Source of the DNA: Bacillus sp. AZ43 | GTDB taxonomy: Bacteria; Actinomycetota; Actinomycetes; Mycobacteriales; Geodermatophilaceae | Assembly: GCA_004570425.1 (NCBI GenBank) | Contig: SPQJ01000013.1 | Coordinates: 26,395 to 90,394 of the forward strand | Direction: 5' to 3' | Length of the DNA: 64,000 bases | Shown here: positions 25,283 to 33,848 of the stretch, piece by piece | Numbering within the stretch: position 1 is the stretch's first letter | Layout of the letters: every line of letters starts with the position of its first letter | The notes under the pieces: generated by a model | What the model was told of the DNA's origin: nothing | Database searches by the model: none | What the model saw: only the letters and a program-made list of their open reading frames with translations | Translations under genes and position numbers: made by a program

Positions 25283-25632
25283 CGCGCGGTGTCGTAGAAC
25301 GGCCGCACCTCGATGGGGATGGTCGTGGCGCGGACCAGCTTGCGGCCCCACTCCAGGGCGGCGTCGAGGTCCGGTGCCTCGATGACGGAGAACCCGCCGA
25401 CGTGCTCGGTCCCCTCGATGAACGGGCCGTCGGTCACCAGGACCTCGTCGCCCTTCGGGCGCAGGGTGGTGGCGGTGGACGGCGGGTGCAGGCCGCCGCC
25501 GAAGACCCAGACCCCGGCGTCCGCCATCTCCCGGTGGACCGCCTCGACGTCGACCATGATCTTCTCCAGCTCGCCCGGCTGCAGGCCGGGGCCGGTGCTC
25601 GGCTCCACCACGGTCATCAGGTACTGCGGCAT
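25279..25632 (-). CDS. YCII/DGPF-domain protein linked to ECF42
   Basis: YCII-related protein of 117 residues with the motif [15 protein letters not shown], the DGPF signature after which ECF42 partners are named. Starts with ATG 25632 behind a strong GAGGAGG ribosome site. The stop overlaps the sigma factor GTG start. Such proteins are the most frequent neighbours and probable targets of ECF42 sigma factors; biochemical activity is unknown. Confidence 0.9.
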   Translation of the reverse strand: MPQYLMTVVEPSTGPGLQPGELEKIMVDVEAVHREMADAGVWVFGGGLHPPSTATTLRPKGDEVLVTDGPFIEGTEHVGGFSVIEAPDLDAALEWGRKLVRATTIPIEVRPFYDTAR

Positions 25633-25727
25633 GGCGTTCCTCCTCGGGTCGGCGCCGGCCCCGTGCCGGTCGCTCACCCCCTGTACGAACGCCACCCTGC
25701 CGGATCGACAGTGCGCGACGGCGGATC

Positions 25728-26375
25728 TCAGCGCGGCAGCGGGCGGCGCACCAGTACCCAGACGGGCAGCTCGTCGTCCGCCGTCCGCAGTTCCGCGGTG
25801 ACCTCGAAACCGAACCCGCGCAGGAAGCGCACGTTCGCCCACGAGTACACCGCCGTCGCGGCCGGCACCTGGTCGGCGTCGCAGCGCAGCAGGGCCGGGG
25901 CCAGCACCGCGGCGGCCAGGCCCCGCCGCCGGGCGCTGGGGCGCACCCCCAGGTGCAGCAGCCACCAGTGCGGTCCGTCCGGGCGTTGCTCGTCGACGAG
26001 GGCGCCGGTGTCGCGGACCGCGCCGGTCCGGTGCGCCGAGAGGTAGGGCAGCTCGCTCGCGAGCGCCGCCCGCACGTCGGCGGGCAGGGGAGCGGTGCCC
26101 GCCGGCGGTTCCCACACGGCGACGGCGTCGACGTCGTCGGTGACCCAGGCCGTCCGCGTGGCCACGCCCCGGTGGCCGGCGTCGAGCTCGTGCAGCCGGG
26201 TGAGCCGCTGCATGCGGCCGTCGTCGGGCAGCGCCCAGCGGGTCCAGCGGGAGTCGGCGAGGGCGACCGTCAGCGTCGCGGCGATGCGCGGGACGTCGCG
26301 CTGCTCGGCGAGCCGGACGTCGGGGCCCTCCTCGTCCGGGTCGTCGATCCGCCGGATGGTGGGGCCCTGGCTCAC
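25728..26375 (-). CDS. GNAT-family N-acetyltransferase
   Basis: GCN5-related acetyltransferase, 215 residues. The acetyl-CoA-binding motif A is [19 protein letters not shown] (R-x2-G-x-G/A type). The later segment [15 protein letters not shown] and the final [11 protein letters not shown] strand are typical of GNATs of the puromycin N-acetyltransferase-like group. The substrate is unknown. It lies 95 bases upstream of the YCII gene. Confidence 0.85.
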   Translation of the reverse strand: MSQGPTIRRIDDPDEEGPDVRLAEQRDVPRIAATLTVALADSRWTRWALPDDGRMQRLTRLHELDAGHRGVATRTAWVTDDVDAVAVWEPPAGTAPLPADVRAALASELPYLSAHRTGAVRDTGALVDEQRPDGPHWWLLHLGVRPSARRRGLAAAVLAPALLRCDADQVPAATAVYSWANVRFLRGFGFEVTAELRTADDELPVWVLVRRPLPR

Positions 26376-26395
26376 CCGGTCATTCGATCACGCCG

Positions 26396-27004
26396 TCACA
26401 GGCCAAAGCCCGCGCGGTCGACCTTGCGGTGGTAGCGCTCGCCGAGCTTCCCGCCCAGCACCGCGCCGAGCAGGGTTGCCAGCAGGACGGCGACCAGCGC
26501 GATGATCCCGCCGGTGGTGGCGGTGCCCTCGTCGATCGGGATGCGCGGCAGGTTCAGCTGCTGCAGCACGTTGTACTGCGACCCGAACAGCAGGCCGAGG
26601 CCCGCCAGGACCAGGACGACGAGCAGCCCGATGACCCAGACGGCGATGCCCTGCCGGATGCCGTCGAAGCGCGCCATCCGGCCGGCCACGTACCCGCCGG
26701 CGAAGTAGGCGAGGAACAGGACCACCAGCAGCACGATGCCGCCGACGACGCCGATCGTCTCGGCCTCCTGGGCGGCCTCGTCGGTCGAGGACACCCCCTG
26801 GGTGAGGCCGATCGCCACCCCGGCCGCGCTCAGCAGCGCCACCAGCAGCACGGCCAGACCGTTCGCCGAGAGCCAGCCGAAGAAGGCCGCCCCCCACTTG
26901 ATGCCGCCGTAGCGGGACCGCTGGGCGTCGATCGCGTCGCGGGCGGCGCCCCTCGTCGAGGACGCGCCCTCCGCGCGGGAGACGGGGGAGTCGGAGGTGG
27001 ACAT
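26396..27004 (-). CDS. Four-helix membrane protein of unknown function
   Basis: A 202-residue integral membrane protein with a 40-residue polar N-terminus rich in Ser/Arg. Four hydrophobic segments follow: about residues 36-66 (including the first span), 83-110, 120-142 and 165-190. A short basic C-tail comes last. The ATG at 27004 follows a GAGGAG ribosome site. Resembles the loosely defined YrzE/TIGR04086-like membrane proteins, but I cannot assign a role. It is divergent from nasA, and the shared 144-base interval holds a nested inverted repeat. Confidence 0.75.
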   Translation of the reverse strand: MSTSDSPVSRAEGASSTRGAARDAIDAQRSRYGGIKWGAAFFGWLSANGLAVLLVALLSAAGVAIGLTQGVSSTDEAAQEAETIGVVGGIVLLVVLFLAYFAGGYVAGRMARFDGIRQGIAVWVIGLLVVLVLAGLGLLFGSQYNVLQQLNLPRIPIDEGTATTGGIIALVAVLLATLLGAVLGGKLGERYHRKVDRAGFGL

Positions 27005-27029
27005 CGGGTTCTCCTCGCCGAGGGCCGAC

Positions 27030-27078
27030 GTGGTTGCCGGCGTCCGGGGAATGCCCCGGATGATCGCGCGGCAACCAC
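27030..27078. repeat. Nested inverted repeat in the nasA divergent region
   Basis: GTGGTTGCCG (27030-27039) is perfectly complementary to CGGCAACCAC (27069-27078). Inside the loop, TCCGGGG (27043-27049) pairs with CCCCGGA (27054-27060) around AATG. Both arms are exact. Could be a cruciform or operator between the divergent genes; no T-run supports a terminator. Confidence 0.55.
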
Positions 27079-27101
27079 CGCACAACCGGTGCCGATGCCC
27101 G

Positions 27102-27117
27102 GTGAGGCAGACGGAAC
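27102..27117 (+). promoter_or_regulatory. Candidate GlnR box upstream of nasA
   Basis: GTGAG-N6-GGAAC fits the a-site/b-site layout of actinobacterial GlnR boxes (gTnAc-n6-GaAAc). It lies 32 bases before the nasA ATG and recurs with the same spacing before narK. Confidence 0.5.
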
Positions 27118-27148
27118 GCAGCGTTGACGCCGGTGCCCACGCGGGGAA

Positions 27149-29761
27149 ATGCCGGCAACGCACGCTCGTCCCGTGCCCGCCGCCACGGTTCCCGAGTCCC
27201 CGCTCCGGGGTGCCGGCGCGTCGCGCACGACGGCGACCCACTGCCCCTACTGCTCCCTGCAGTGCGGGATGACGGTGACCGCCGGCGCGCGCCCGGCCAC
27301 CCTGGTCCCGGCCGACTTCCCGACCAACCGGGGCGGCCTGTGCTCGAAGGGGTGGTCGTCCACCGAGCTGCTCGACCATCCCGAGCGGCTGCTCCGCCCG
27401 CTGGTCCGCGCCACTCCCGGCGACCGCACCAGCCCGCTGGTCGAGGCCACCTGGGACGACGCGCTCGGCCGGCTGGTCGACGCCATCGAGCGCACCCAGG
27501 CCCGTCACGGCCGCGACGCCGTGGGCTGCTTCGGCGGTGGCTCCCTCACCAACGAGCAGGCCTACCAGTTCGGCAAGTTCGCCCGCGTCGCGCTCCGCAC
27601 CAGCGCCATCGACTACAACGGCCGCTTCTGCATGTCGTCCGCGGCCGGCGCCGCGAACCGGGCGTTCGGCCTCGACCGGGGGATGCCCTTCCCGCTCTCC
27701 GACATCGCCGAGGCCGACGTCGTGGTCCTGGTCGGCAGCAACCCGGCCGACACGATGCCGCCGGCCATGCAGTGGTTCGACGCCGGCCGCGAGCGCGGCG
27801 CCCAGCACGTCGTCGTCGACCCGCGACGCACCGCGACCGCCCGCAACGCCGCCCTGCACCTGCAGCCCCTGCCCGGCACGGACCTGGCGCTGGCCAACGG
27901 GCTGCTGCACATCGCGCTGGCCGAGGGCCTGGTCGACGAGGCCTACGTCGCCGCGCGCACCACCGGCTTCGACGAGGTGAGGGCGGGGGTCGCTGCCTAC
28001 TGGCCCGACCGGGTGGAGCGGATCACCGGTGTCCCGGTCGCCGACCAGCGACGCACCGTCTTCGCCCTGGCCCGTGCCGGGAAGGCCATCGTCCTCACCG
28101 CCCGCGGCGCCGAGCAGCACCGCAGCGGCACCGACACCGCGCAGGCGTGGATCAACCTCGCCCTGGCGCTCGGGCTGCCGGGCCGGCCGGGCAGCGGCTG
28201 GGGCACGGTCACCGGCCAGGGCAACGGGCAGGGCGGCCGCGAGCACGGGCAGAAGGCCGACCAGCTGCCCGGCTACCGGTCCCTGTCGGACCCCGGCGCC
28301 CGCGCGCACGTCGCCGCGGTCTGGGGCGTCGACCCCGACGACCTCCCCCTGCCGGGCAAGAGCGCTTTCGAGCTGCTCGACGCCCTGGGCACCGACGGCG
28401 GCGTGCGCACGCTCCTGGTCCTCGCCTCCAACGTCGCCGTCAGCGCGCCGGATGCCAGAAGGGTCATCAGCCGGCTGCGCGACCTCGACTTCCTGGCCGT
28501 CAGCGACTTCTTCCTCTCCGAGACCGCCGAGCTCGCCGACGTCGTCCTCCCCAGCGCCATGTGGGCGGAGGAGGAGGGCACGATGACCAATCTCGAGGGC
28601 CGGGTCATCCGCCGACGGCGGGCGCTCGACCCGCCGGGCGGCGTCCCCGACGACCTGCAGCTGCTCGCCACGCTCGCCGAGCGGCTCGGCGCCGGCCGCC
28701 ACTTCAGCGGCGACCCCGAGACCGTCTTCGAGGAGCTGCGCCGGGCCAGCGCCGGGGGAGCGGCCGACTACTCCGGCATCAGCTACCGGCGGATCGACGA
28801 CGAGCAGGGCGTCTTCTGGCCCTGCCCCGCCGACGACCACCCCGGCACGCCCCGGCTGTTCACCGAGCGGTTCGCCACCCCCGACGGCCGGGCGCGGTTC
28901 GTCCGGGTCGAGCACGTCGACGCGCACGAGCGGCCCGACGCCGACTACCCCTACGTGCTCACCACCGGCCGGGTGCTGGCGCAGTACCAGTCGGGCACGC
29001 AGACCCGCCGCACCCGCAGCCTGCACCTGATCGCGCCCACACCCCGGGCCGAGATCCACCCCGACCTGGCCCGCCGGCTGGGCGTCGACCAGGACGACGT
29101 GGTCGAGCTGGCCACCCGCCGCGGCCGGGCCCGCTTCCACGCGCTGGTCACCGACGCCGTGCGGCCCGACGTCGTCTTCGCGCCCTTCCACTGGGGCGGC
29201 GGGTCCAGCGCCAACGCGCTCACCGACGCCGACGCGCTCGACCCCACGTCGAGGATGCCCGCCTTCAAGGTCTGCGCGGTCGCCGTCGCCCGCGCCGGCG
29301 GGCCCGAGGAGCTCATCGCCCCGCCCCCGGCGGCCGGTCAGCCGCAGCCCCGCGACCGCACGCCGAACGCCGCCCCCGCACCGCGCCACCCCACCCGGAA
29401 GAGGAGCACCCGCGTGAAGAGCAGCCCACGCTTCCTGCAAGGCGTCTTCCCGATCGCCGGAGAAGGCCTGGCCAAGCCCGGGCCGCTCGACGCCGCCCTG
29501 CGCTACACCGTGCCGCAGGGGAGGTCCGCGCAGGCGCTGTACTTCCGCGGCGGCAACTCGACGGCCGAGCTGGTCTACGTCCTGCTCGTCCGCGACGGGG
29601 AGCCGATGCGCTGGTTCCCGATCGGCGCGAAGGGCGACGTCCACGTGCCGCTGCGCGTGGTCGAGGACCTGGTGGGCGGCACCGTCGTCGAGCTGCACGC
29701 CGCCGCCCCCGAGGGCGTCACCGGCGAGCTGGTCGTCGACCTCGGGCTGGTGGAGGTCTGA
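27149..29761 (+). CDS. nasA: Assimilatory nitrate reductase, molybdopterin catalytic subunit, with C-terminal extension
   Basis: Molybdopterin oxidoreductase reducing nitrate to nitrite in the cytoplasm, 870 residues. The N-terminal [4Fe-4S] motif is Cys32-x2-Cys35-x3-Cys39-x25-Cys65. The molybdopterin domain includes GGGSLTNEQAYQFGKFAR and the NasA-typical YNGRFCMSSAAGAANRAFG, whose cysteine region lies at the Mo site. The molydopterin-dinucleotide-binding domain is at about residues 600-720. After a Pro/Arg-rich linker, the last 115 residues form a separate-looking domain that begins with its own GTG and ribosome site. There is no stop between them. The gene overlaps nirB by one base. Expression is probably nitrogen-controlled (GlnR-like box upstream). 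Confidence 0.93.
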   Translation: MPATHARPVPAATVPESPLRGAGASRTTATHCPYCSLQCGMTVTAGARPATLVPADFPTNRGGLCSKGWSSTELLDHPERLLRPLVRATPGDRTSPLVEATWDDALGRLVDAIERTQARHGRDAVGCFGGGSLTNEQAYQFGKFARVALRTSAIDYNGRFCMSSAAGAANRAFGLDRGMPFPLSDIAEADVVVLVGSNPADTMPPAMQWFDAGRERGAQHVVVDPRRTATARNAALHLQPLPGTDLALANGLLHIALAEGLVDEAYVAARTTGFDEVRAGVAAYWPDRVERITGVPVADQRRTVFALARAGKAIVLTARGAEQHRSGTDTAQAWINLALALGLPGRPGSGWGTVTGQGNGQGGREHGQKADQLPGYRSLSDPGARAHVAAVWGVDPDDLPLPGKSAFELLDALGTDGGVRTLLVLASNVAVSAPDARRVISRLRDLDFLAVSDFFLSETAELADVVLPSAMWAEEEGTMTNLEGRVIRRRRALDPPGGVPDDLQLLATLAERLGAGRHFSGDPETVFEELRRASAGGAADYSGISYRRIDDEQGVFWPCPADDHPGTPRLFTERFATPDGRARFVRVEHVDAHERPDADYPYVLTTGRVLAQYQSGTQTRRTRSLHLIAPTPRAEIHPDLARRLGVDQDDVVELATRRGRARFHALVTDAVRPDVVFAPFHWGGGSSANALTDADALDPTSRMPAFKVCAVAVARAGGPEELIAPPPAAGQPQPRDRTPNAAPAPRHPTRKRSTRVKSSPRFLQGVFPIAGEGLAKPGPLDAALRYTVPQGRSAQALYFRGGNSTAELVYVLLVRDGEPMRWFPIGAKGDVHVPLRVVEDLVGGTVVELHAAAPEGVTGELVVDLGLVEV
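29414..29761 (+). other. Possible internal translation start within nasA (115-residue domain)
   Basis: GTG 29414 is codon 756 of nasA and is preceded by GAAGAGGAGC, the best ribosome site in the neighbourhood. The domain (KSSPRFLQGVFPIAGEG to the C-terminus) looks compact and complete, while the preceding 30 residues are a Pro/Ala/Arg-rich string. Either nasA is a natural fusion, or two proteins are made from one frame. Confidence 0.45.
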
Positions 29762-32289
29762 TGACAGCCGTCCTGGGCGGGCGGCCGACCGGCCTCACCG
29801 CACTGCACGTGGACGACGACCTGGACACCCGCGGCCGCCTGGTCGTGGTGGGCAACGGCATGGCCGGCGCCCGCTTCGTCGAGGAGGTGCTCGAACGGGG
29901 CGGCGGCGACCAGTTCCGCATCACCGTCTTCGGCGACGAGCCGCACGGCAACTACAACCGGATCATGCTGTCGCCGGTCCTGGCCGGGGAGGAGCACGAG
30001 GACGACATCGTCCTCAACAGCCACGACTGGTACGCCGACAACGGGATCGACCTGCGCGCGGGCGTGCGCGTCGAGCGGATCGACACCGCGGCCAAGGTGG
30101 TGCACGCCGCCGACGGCAGCGCCACCCCCTACGACCACCTGGTGCTCGCGACCGGGAGCTACTCGTTCATCCCGCCGATGACCGGGATCCGCACCGAGGC
30201 CGGCGACCTGCTGCCGGGCGTCTACGGCTTCCGCACCATCGACGAGACCCGCGCGCTGCTCGCCGAGGCGGGCAGCTGCCGGCGAGCCGTCGTGATGGGC
30301 GGTGGCCTGCTGGGGCTGGAAGCGGCCCGCGCGCTGCAGGGCCACGGGCTGCAGGTCGACCTGGTGCACGCCATGCCGTACCTGATGAACGCCCAGCTCG
30401 ACGCGGAGGCCGGCGCGATCCTGAAGCGGAGCGTCGAGCAGCTCGGGATCACCGTGCACCTCGACGTCCTCGCCACCGAGGTCGTCGGCACCGACCGGGT
30501 CGAGGCCGTCGTCCTCACGGACGGCCGGCGCATCGACACCGACCTGCTGGTCGTCGCCGCCGGGGTGCGCCCGCACACCGACGTCGCCGTCCGCTCGGGG
30601 CTGGAGGTGGAGCGGGCGATCGTCGTCGACGACCAGCTGCGCACCGACGACCCGGACGTCTACGCCATCGGCGAGTGCGCCCAGCACCGCGGCGAGGTGT
30701 ACGGGCTGGTCGCGCCCGCCTGGGAGCACGCGAAGGTCCTCGCCGACGTCCTCACCGGCACCCACCCCGACGCCGAGTACCACGGCAGCCGGACGGCGAC
30801 GAAGCTCAAGGTCGCCGGCGTGGACGTCGCCGTCATGGGGATCAGCACCCCGGAGCGGGACGAGGACGAGTTCCTGGTCATCTCCGAGCCCAAGCGCGGC
30901 GTGCACCTGTCGGTGGTCATCCGCGACGACGTGCTGGTCGGGGCCACGCTGCTCGGTGACACCCGCAAGGTCGCCTTCCTCACCCAGGCCTTCGACCGCG
31001 GTGCCCCGCTGCCGGAGGAGCGCATCCGGCTGCTCGTCGACCTCTCCGACGGGGCGGAGGAGGTCGGCGTCGCGGACATGCCGGCCGACTCCCAGGTCTG
31101 CAACTGCAACGGTGTGTCGAAGGGCGACATCTGCGGCGCGGTGGCCGGTGGCTGCGGCAGCGTCGGCGAGGTCATGGACCGCACCCGCGCCGGCAAGGGC
31201 TGCGGCTCCTGCAAGTCGCTGGTCAAGCAGATCGTCGAGTGGGCCGCCGAGGGCGAGCTCGCCGACGACCCCGCCGCCTCGTACTACGTGCCGGGCATCC
31301 CGATGACCAAGCCCGAGCTCATGGCCGCCATCCGCGAGCGCGACCTGCGCAGCGTGTCGGCCGTCTTCGCCGCCCTCGCGCCCGGCGGCAAGGACGACGC
31401 GAAGTCGAAGATGGGCCTGACCTCGCTGCTCAAGATGATGTGGGGCTCCGACCACGTGCCGGAGAAGGACGCCGAGTTCGTCAACGACCGGGTCCACGGC
31501 AACATCCAGCGCGACGGCACGTTCTCCGTCGTCCCGCAGATGAAGGGCGGCGTGACCACGCCCGCCCAGCTGCGCCGGATCGCCGAGGTGGCGGAGAAGT
31601 ACGAGGTCCCGATGGTGAAGGTGACCGGCGGCCAGCGGATCGACCTGCTCGGCGTCCGCAAGGAGGACCTGCCGGCCATGTGGAACGACCTCGGCATGCC
31701 GTCGGGGTACGCCTACGGCAAGAGCTTCCGCACCGTGAAGACCTGCGTGGGCTCGGACTTCTGCCGGTTCGGGCTCGGTGACTCCACGCAGCTCGGCATC
31801 GACCTCGAGACCCGGTTCCAGGGCATCGAGAGCCCGGCGAAGATGAAGCTCGCCGTCGTCGGCTGCCCGCGCAACTGCGCCGAGGCCTACGTGAAGGACG
31901 TCGGCGTCGTCGCCGTCGGCAACGGCAAGTGGGAGGTCTACGTCGGCGGTGCTGCCGGCGCGACCGTCCGCAAGGGCGACCTGCTCGCCACCGTCGACTC
32001 CCCGGAGGCGGTGCTCGAGCTCGCCGGCCGCTTCATGCAGTACTACCGGGAGAACGCCAACTGGCTCGAGCGCACCTACGACTTCGTGCCCCGCGTCGGA
32101 CTGGAGAAGCTCAAGCACGTCCTGCTGGAGGACGGCGAGGGCATCTGCGCCGACCTGGACGCCGGGATCCAGCGGTCGATCGACGCCTACCGCGATCCGT
32201 GGGGGCAGGACGCGAACGAACCGGCCACACCGGGCCAGTTCCGCCCGTCCCTCCCGCTGATCGCGCTGCCGAAGGTGCCGGTCCGATGA
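29761..32289 (+). CDS. nirB: Assimilatory nitrite reductase, large subunit
   Basis: NAD(P)H-dependent sirohaem nitrite reductase producing ammonium, 842 residues. N-terminal FAD domain (LVVVGNGMAGARFVEEV) and NADH domain (VVMGGGLLGLEAARAL) are followed by the BFD-like [2Fe-2S] domain with Cys447, Cys449, Cys481 and Cys484. The sirohaem/[4Fe-4S] domain has Cys662 and Cys668 (TCVGSDFCRFG) and Cys702 and Cys706 (GCPRNCAEAY). The ATG overlaps the nasA stop by one base, and its stop overlaps the nirD start, so nasA-nirB-nirD form one translationally coupled unit. Confidence 0.96.
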   Translation: MTAVLGGRPTGLTALHVDDDLDTRGRLVVVGNGMAGARFVEEVLERGGGDQFRITVFGDEPHGNYNRIMLSPVLAGEEHEDDIVLNSHDWYADNGIDLRAGVRVERIDTAAKVVHAADGSATPYDHLVLATGSYSFIPPMTGIRTEAGDLLPGVYGFRTIDETRALLAEAGSCRRAVVMGGGLLGLEAARALQGHGLQVDLVHAMPYLMNAQLDAEAGAILKRSVEQLGITVHLDVLATEVVGTDRVEAVVLTDGRRIDTDLLVVAAGVRPHTDVAVRSGLEVERAIVVDDQLRTDDPDVYAIGECAQHRGEVYGLVAPAWEHAKVLADVLTGTHPDAEYHGSRTATKLKVAGVDVAVMGISTPERDEDEFLVISEPKRGVHLSVVIRDDVLVGATLLGDTRKVAFLTQAFDRGAPLPEERIRLLVDLSDGAEEVGVADMPADSQVCNCNGVSKGDICGAVAGGCGSVGEVMDRTRAGKGCGSCKSLVKQIVEWAAEGELADDPAASYYVPGIPMTKPELMAAIRERDLRSVSAVFAALAPGGKDDAKSKMGLTSLLKMMWGSDHVPEKDAEFVNDRVHGNIQRDGTFSVVPQMKGGVTTPAQLRRIAEVAEKYEVPMVKVTGGQRIDLLGVRKEDLPAMWNDLGMPSGYAYGKSFRTVKTCVGSDFCRFGLGDSTQLGIDLETRFQGIESPAKMKLAVVGCPRNCAEAYVKDVGVVAVGNGKWEVYVGGAAGATVRKGDLLATVDSPEAVLELAGRFMQYYRENANWLERTYDFVPRVGLEKLKHVLLEDGEGICADLDAGIQRSIDAYRDPWGQDANEPATPGQFRPSLPLIALPKVPVR

Positions 32290-32639
32290 GCGTCACCGAC
32301 GTGGCGACGACGACCGGCGTCGTCGTGGGGCGGGTCGACGACGTCCCGCCGGGGGAGGGGCGGACCTTCGTCGCCGACGGCGTCCAGGTCGCCGTCTTCC
32401 GGCTCCGCGACGGGTCGCTGCACGCCACGCAGGCCGCCTGCCCGCACGCCGGCGGGCCGCTGGCCGACGGGCAGACCGACGTCGACGTCCTGGTCTGCCC
32501 GCTGCACCAGTACGCCTACCGGTGGACCGACGGCACCTCGACCGACGGGGCCCCGCCGATCCGTCTCTTCCCGGTGCGGGAGGTCGACGGGGCCCTCGTG
32601 GTCGAGGTCCAGCCGCCGGTCAGGCGAACTCGTAGGTGA
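32286..32639 (+). CDS. nirD: Assimilatory nitrite reductase, small subunit (Rieske-type)
   Basis: NirD, 117 residues, with a complete Rieske [2Fe-2S] site: Cys52-x-His54 (CPHAG) and Cys71-x2-His74 (CPLHQYA). That is worth noting because many NirD proteins have lost these ligands. Starts at ATG 32286 overlapping the nirB stop (ATGA). Its 3' end overlaps the convergent DUF4333 gene by 20 bases. Confidence 0.93.
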   Translation: MSVTDVATTTGVVVGRVDDVPPGEGRTFVADGVQVAVFRLRDGSLHATQAACPHAGGPLADGQTDVDVLVCPLHQYAYRWTDGTSTDGAPPIRLFPVREVDGALVVEVQPPVRRTRR

Positions 32640-33249
32640 CCTCGCCGCTCTCGTCCACGGTGGCGACGACCTCGACGGTGTCGGTCGCGTCCGCGGCGTT
32701 GTCCACGAAGCACGTGATCGGTGTCCCGACGGCGTCGACGAGGACGGACCGGCCGTCGGTGTCGCAGGTGCTGATGACCGCCACGCCGGCCAGCGCGCCC
32801 ACCTGCTCGTCCAGCGACGCCTCGACGACGTCGACGTAGACGAACTCGTTGTCGCCGTCGATCTGGACGTTCCCCTCGTCGTCGGTCTGCCTGACGGTGA
32901 AGGAGACGGGCTGGTCCTCCAGGGACGCGGTGCAGGAGAACGTCCCCCCGGACTCGGCCTCGACGTCCGTCGGGCACGAGACGTCCTCGGGTGCGACGCC
33001 GGTCTCCTCGGCGGTCACGCGGCTGATCTCGGCCTCGACGTCCGCGGTGTCCAGGGTCTTCGCGCCGAACAGCAGGACCGCGCCGACGACGAGCCCGCCG
33101 AGCACCACGAGCCCGGCGACGATCGAGGCGACGACGATCCCGGTCCGGCCGCGGCGCGGGCGGCCCTGGGGGACCGGCGGGGGGCCGTAGGCGGGGGGCG
33201 GGCCGTACTGCGGGCCGGGGGGCGGGGTGGGGTAGGTCTGCTGGGTCAT
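32620..33249 (-). CDS. DUF4333 membrane-anchored protein
   Basis: A 209-residue protein with a Gln/Tyr/Pro/Gly-rich cytoplasmic N-terminus (about residues 1-35), one membrane span (36-62), and two extracytoplasmic DUF4333-like repeats. In the first repeat, Cys87 and Cys101 lie in the pattern DVSCPTDVEAESGGTFSCTA. The second has CDTDGR and ITCFV. DUF4333 is actinobacterial, with each repeat probably closed by a disulfide; function is unknown. Starts at ATG 33249. Overlaps nirD tail to tail, so the two transcripts would be antisense at their ends. Confidence 0.83.
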   Translation of the reverse strand: MTQQTYPTPPPGPQYGPPPAYGPPPVPQGRPRRGRTGIVVASIVAGLVVLGGLVVGAVLLFGAKTLDTADVEAEISRVTAEETGVAPEDVSCPTDVEAESGGTFSCTASLEDQPVSFTVRQTDDEGNVQIDGDNEFVYVDVVEASLDEQVGALAGVAVISTCDTDGRSVLVDAVGTPITCFVDNAADATDTVEVVATVDESGEVTYEFA

Positions 33250-33342
33250 CGGTGTGCTCCTCGTCGGGTGGGTCGCGGACGACCATGACGGGAGTCGCTT
33301 CCGGATGACTTGGATGCACTTGGGGCGGACTTGAGCCCGGCC

Positions 33343-33798
33343 TCACGGGTGCATGCGGGAGCCCTTCACCACCTTGTCGACGGCGTTCTTCGGCCCGTGC
33401 AGCGCGATCCCCACCAGGTCCAGGTCGGCGCCGCGGACGGCCCGGACGGCGGCGCGGTTCTCCGCGTCACCGCCGGTGGTGAACAGGTCGGCCGTGAACA
33501 GGGCGGTCGGCAGGCCGCGCTCCAGCGCGCGGCGCCGCACGGTCGCGAGCACGTCGCCGGGAGCGGTGAGCACGAGCACCGGCTGGCGGAACATCGCCAG
33601 ATACCGGGTGCCGTCGGCGTCCTCGTACGGGCGGCCGACCAGCTCGGGGACCGCGGCGGCGATCGCGCTGCCGAGGAACGCGGTGACGTTGAGCTCCTGC
33701 CAGGGGAGCAGGCCCTCCCGCAGCACGACGGCGATCTTCGTGGGCCACGGCGGGCCCACCTCCTCGGACTGATCGGTCAGCAGCGGCGTCGTCTCCAT
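33343..33798 (-). CDS. DUF2000 family protein
   Basis: A 151-residue DUF2000 protein: WPTKIAVVLREGLLPWQELNVTAFL, the YLAMFRQPVLVLTA strand, and the C-terminal GIALHGPKNAVDKVVKGSRMH. Related to the peptidyl-tRNA hydrolase II-like fold, but enzymatic function is unknown. It is divergent from an AraC regulator with only 50 bases between the starts, an arrangement common for this family. Confidence 0.85.
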   Translation of the reverse strand: METTPLLTDQSEEVGPPWPTKIAVVLREGLLPWQELNVTAFLGSAIAAAVPELVGRPYEDADGTRYLAMFRQPVLVLTAPGDVLATVRRRALERGLPTALFTADLFTTGGDAENRAAVRAVRGADLDLVGIALHGPKNAVDKVVKGSRMHP

Positions 33799-33848
33799 GG
33801 CGCCCAGCGTGCTCCCGCGGGAACGCGCGCTTCTTGTACGTTCCTGAC

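Noticed and set aside
27124..29760. Long plus-strand open frame continuous with nirB but starting 2.6 kb upstream
   Set aside because: It is the shifted frame of nasA; its translation is Arg/Pro/Gly/His-rich with no domain. The real nirB starts at 29761.
33834..33848. TTG start five codons upstream for the AraC gene
   Set aside because: Rare start codon without a ribosome site; GTG 33849 fits as well with fewer assumptions.
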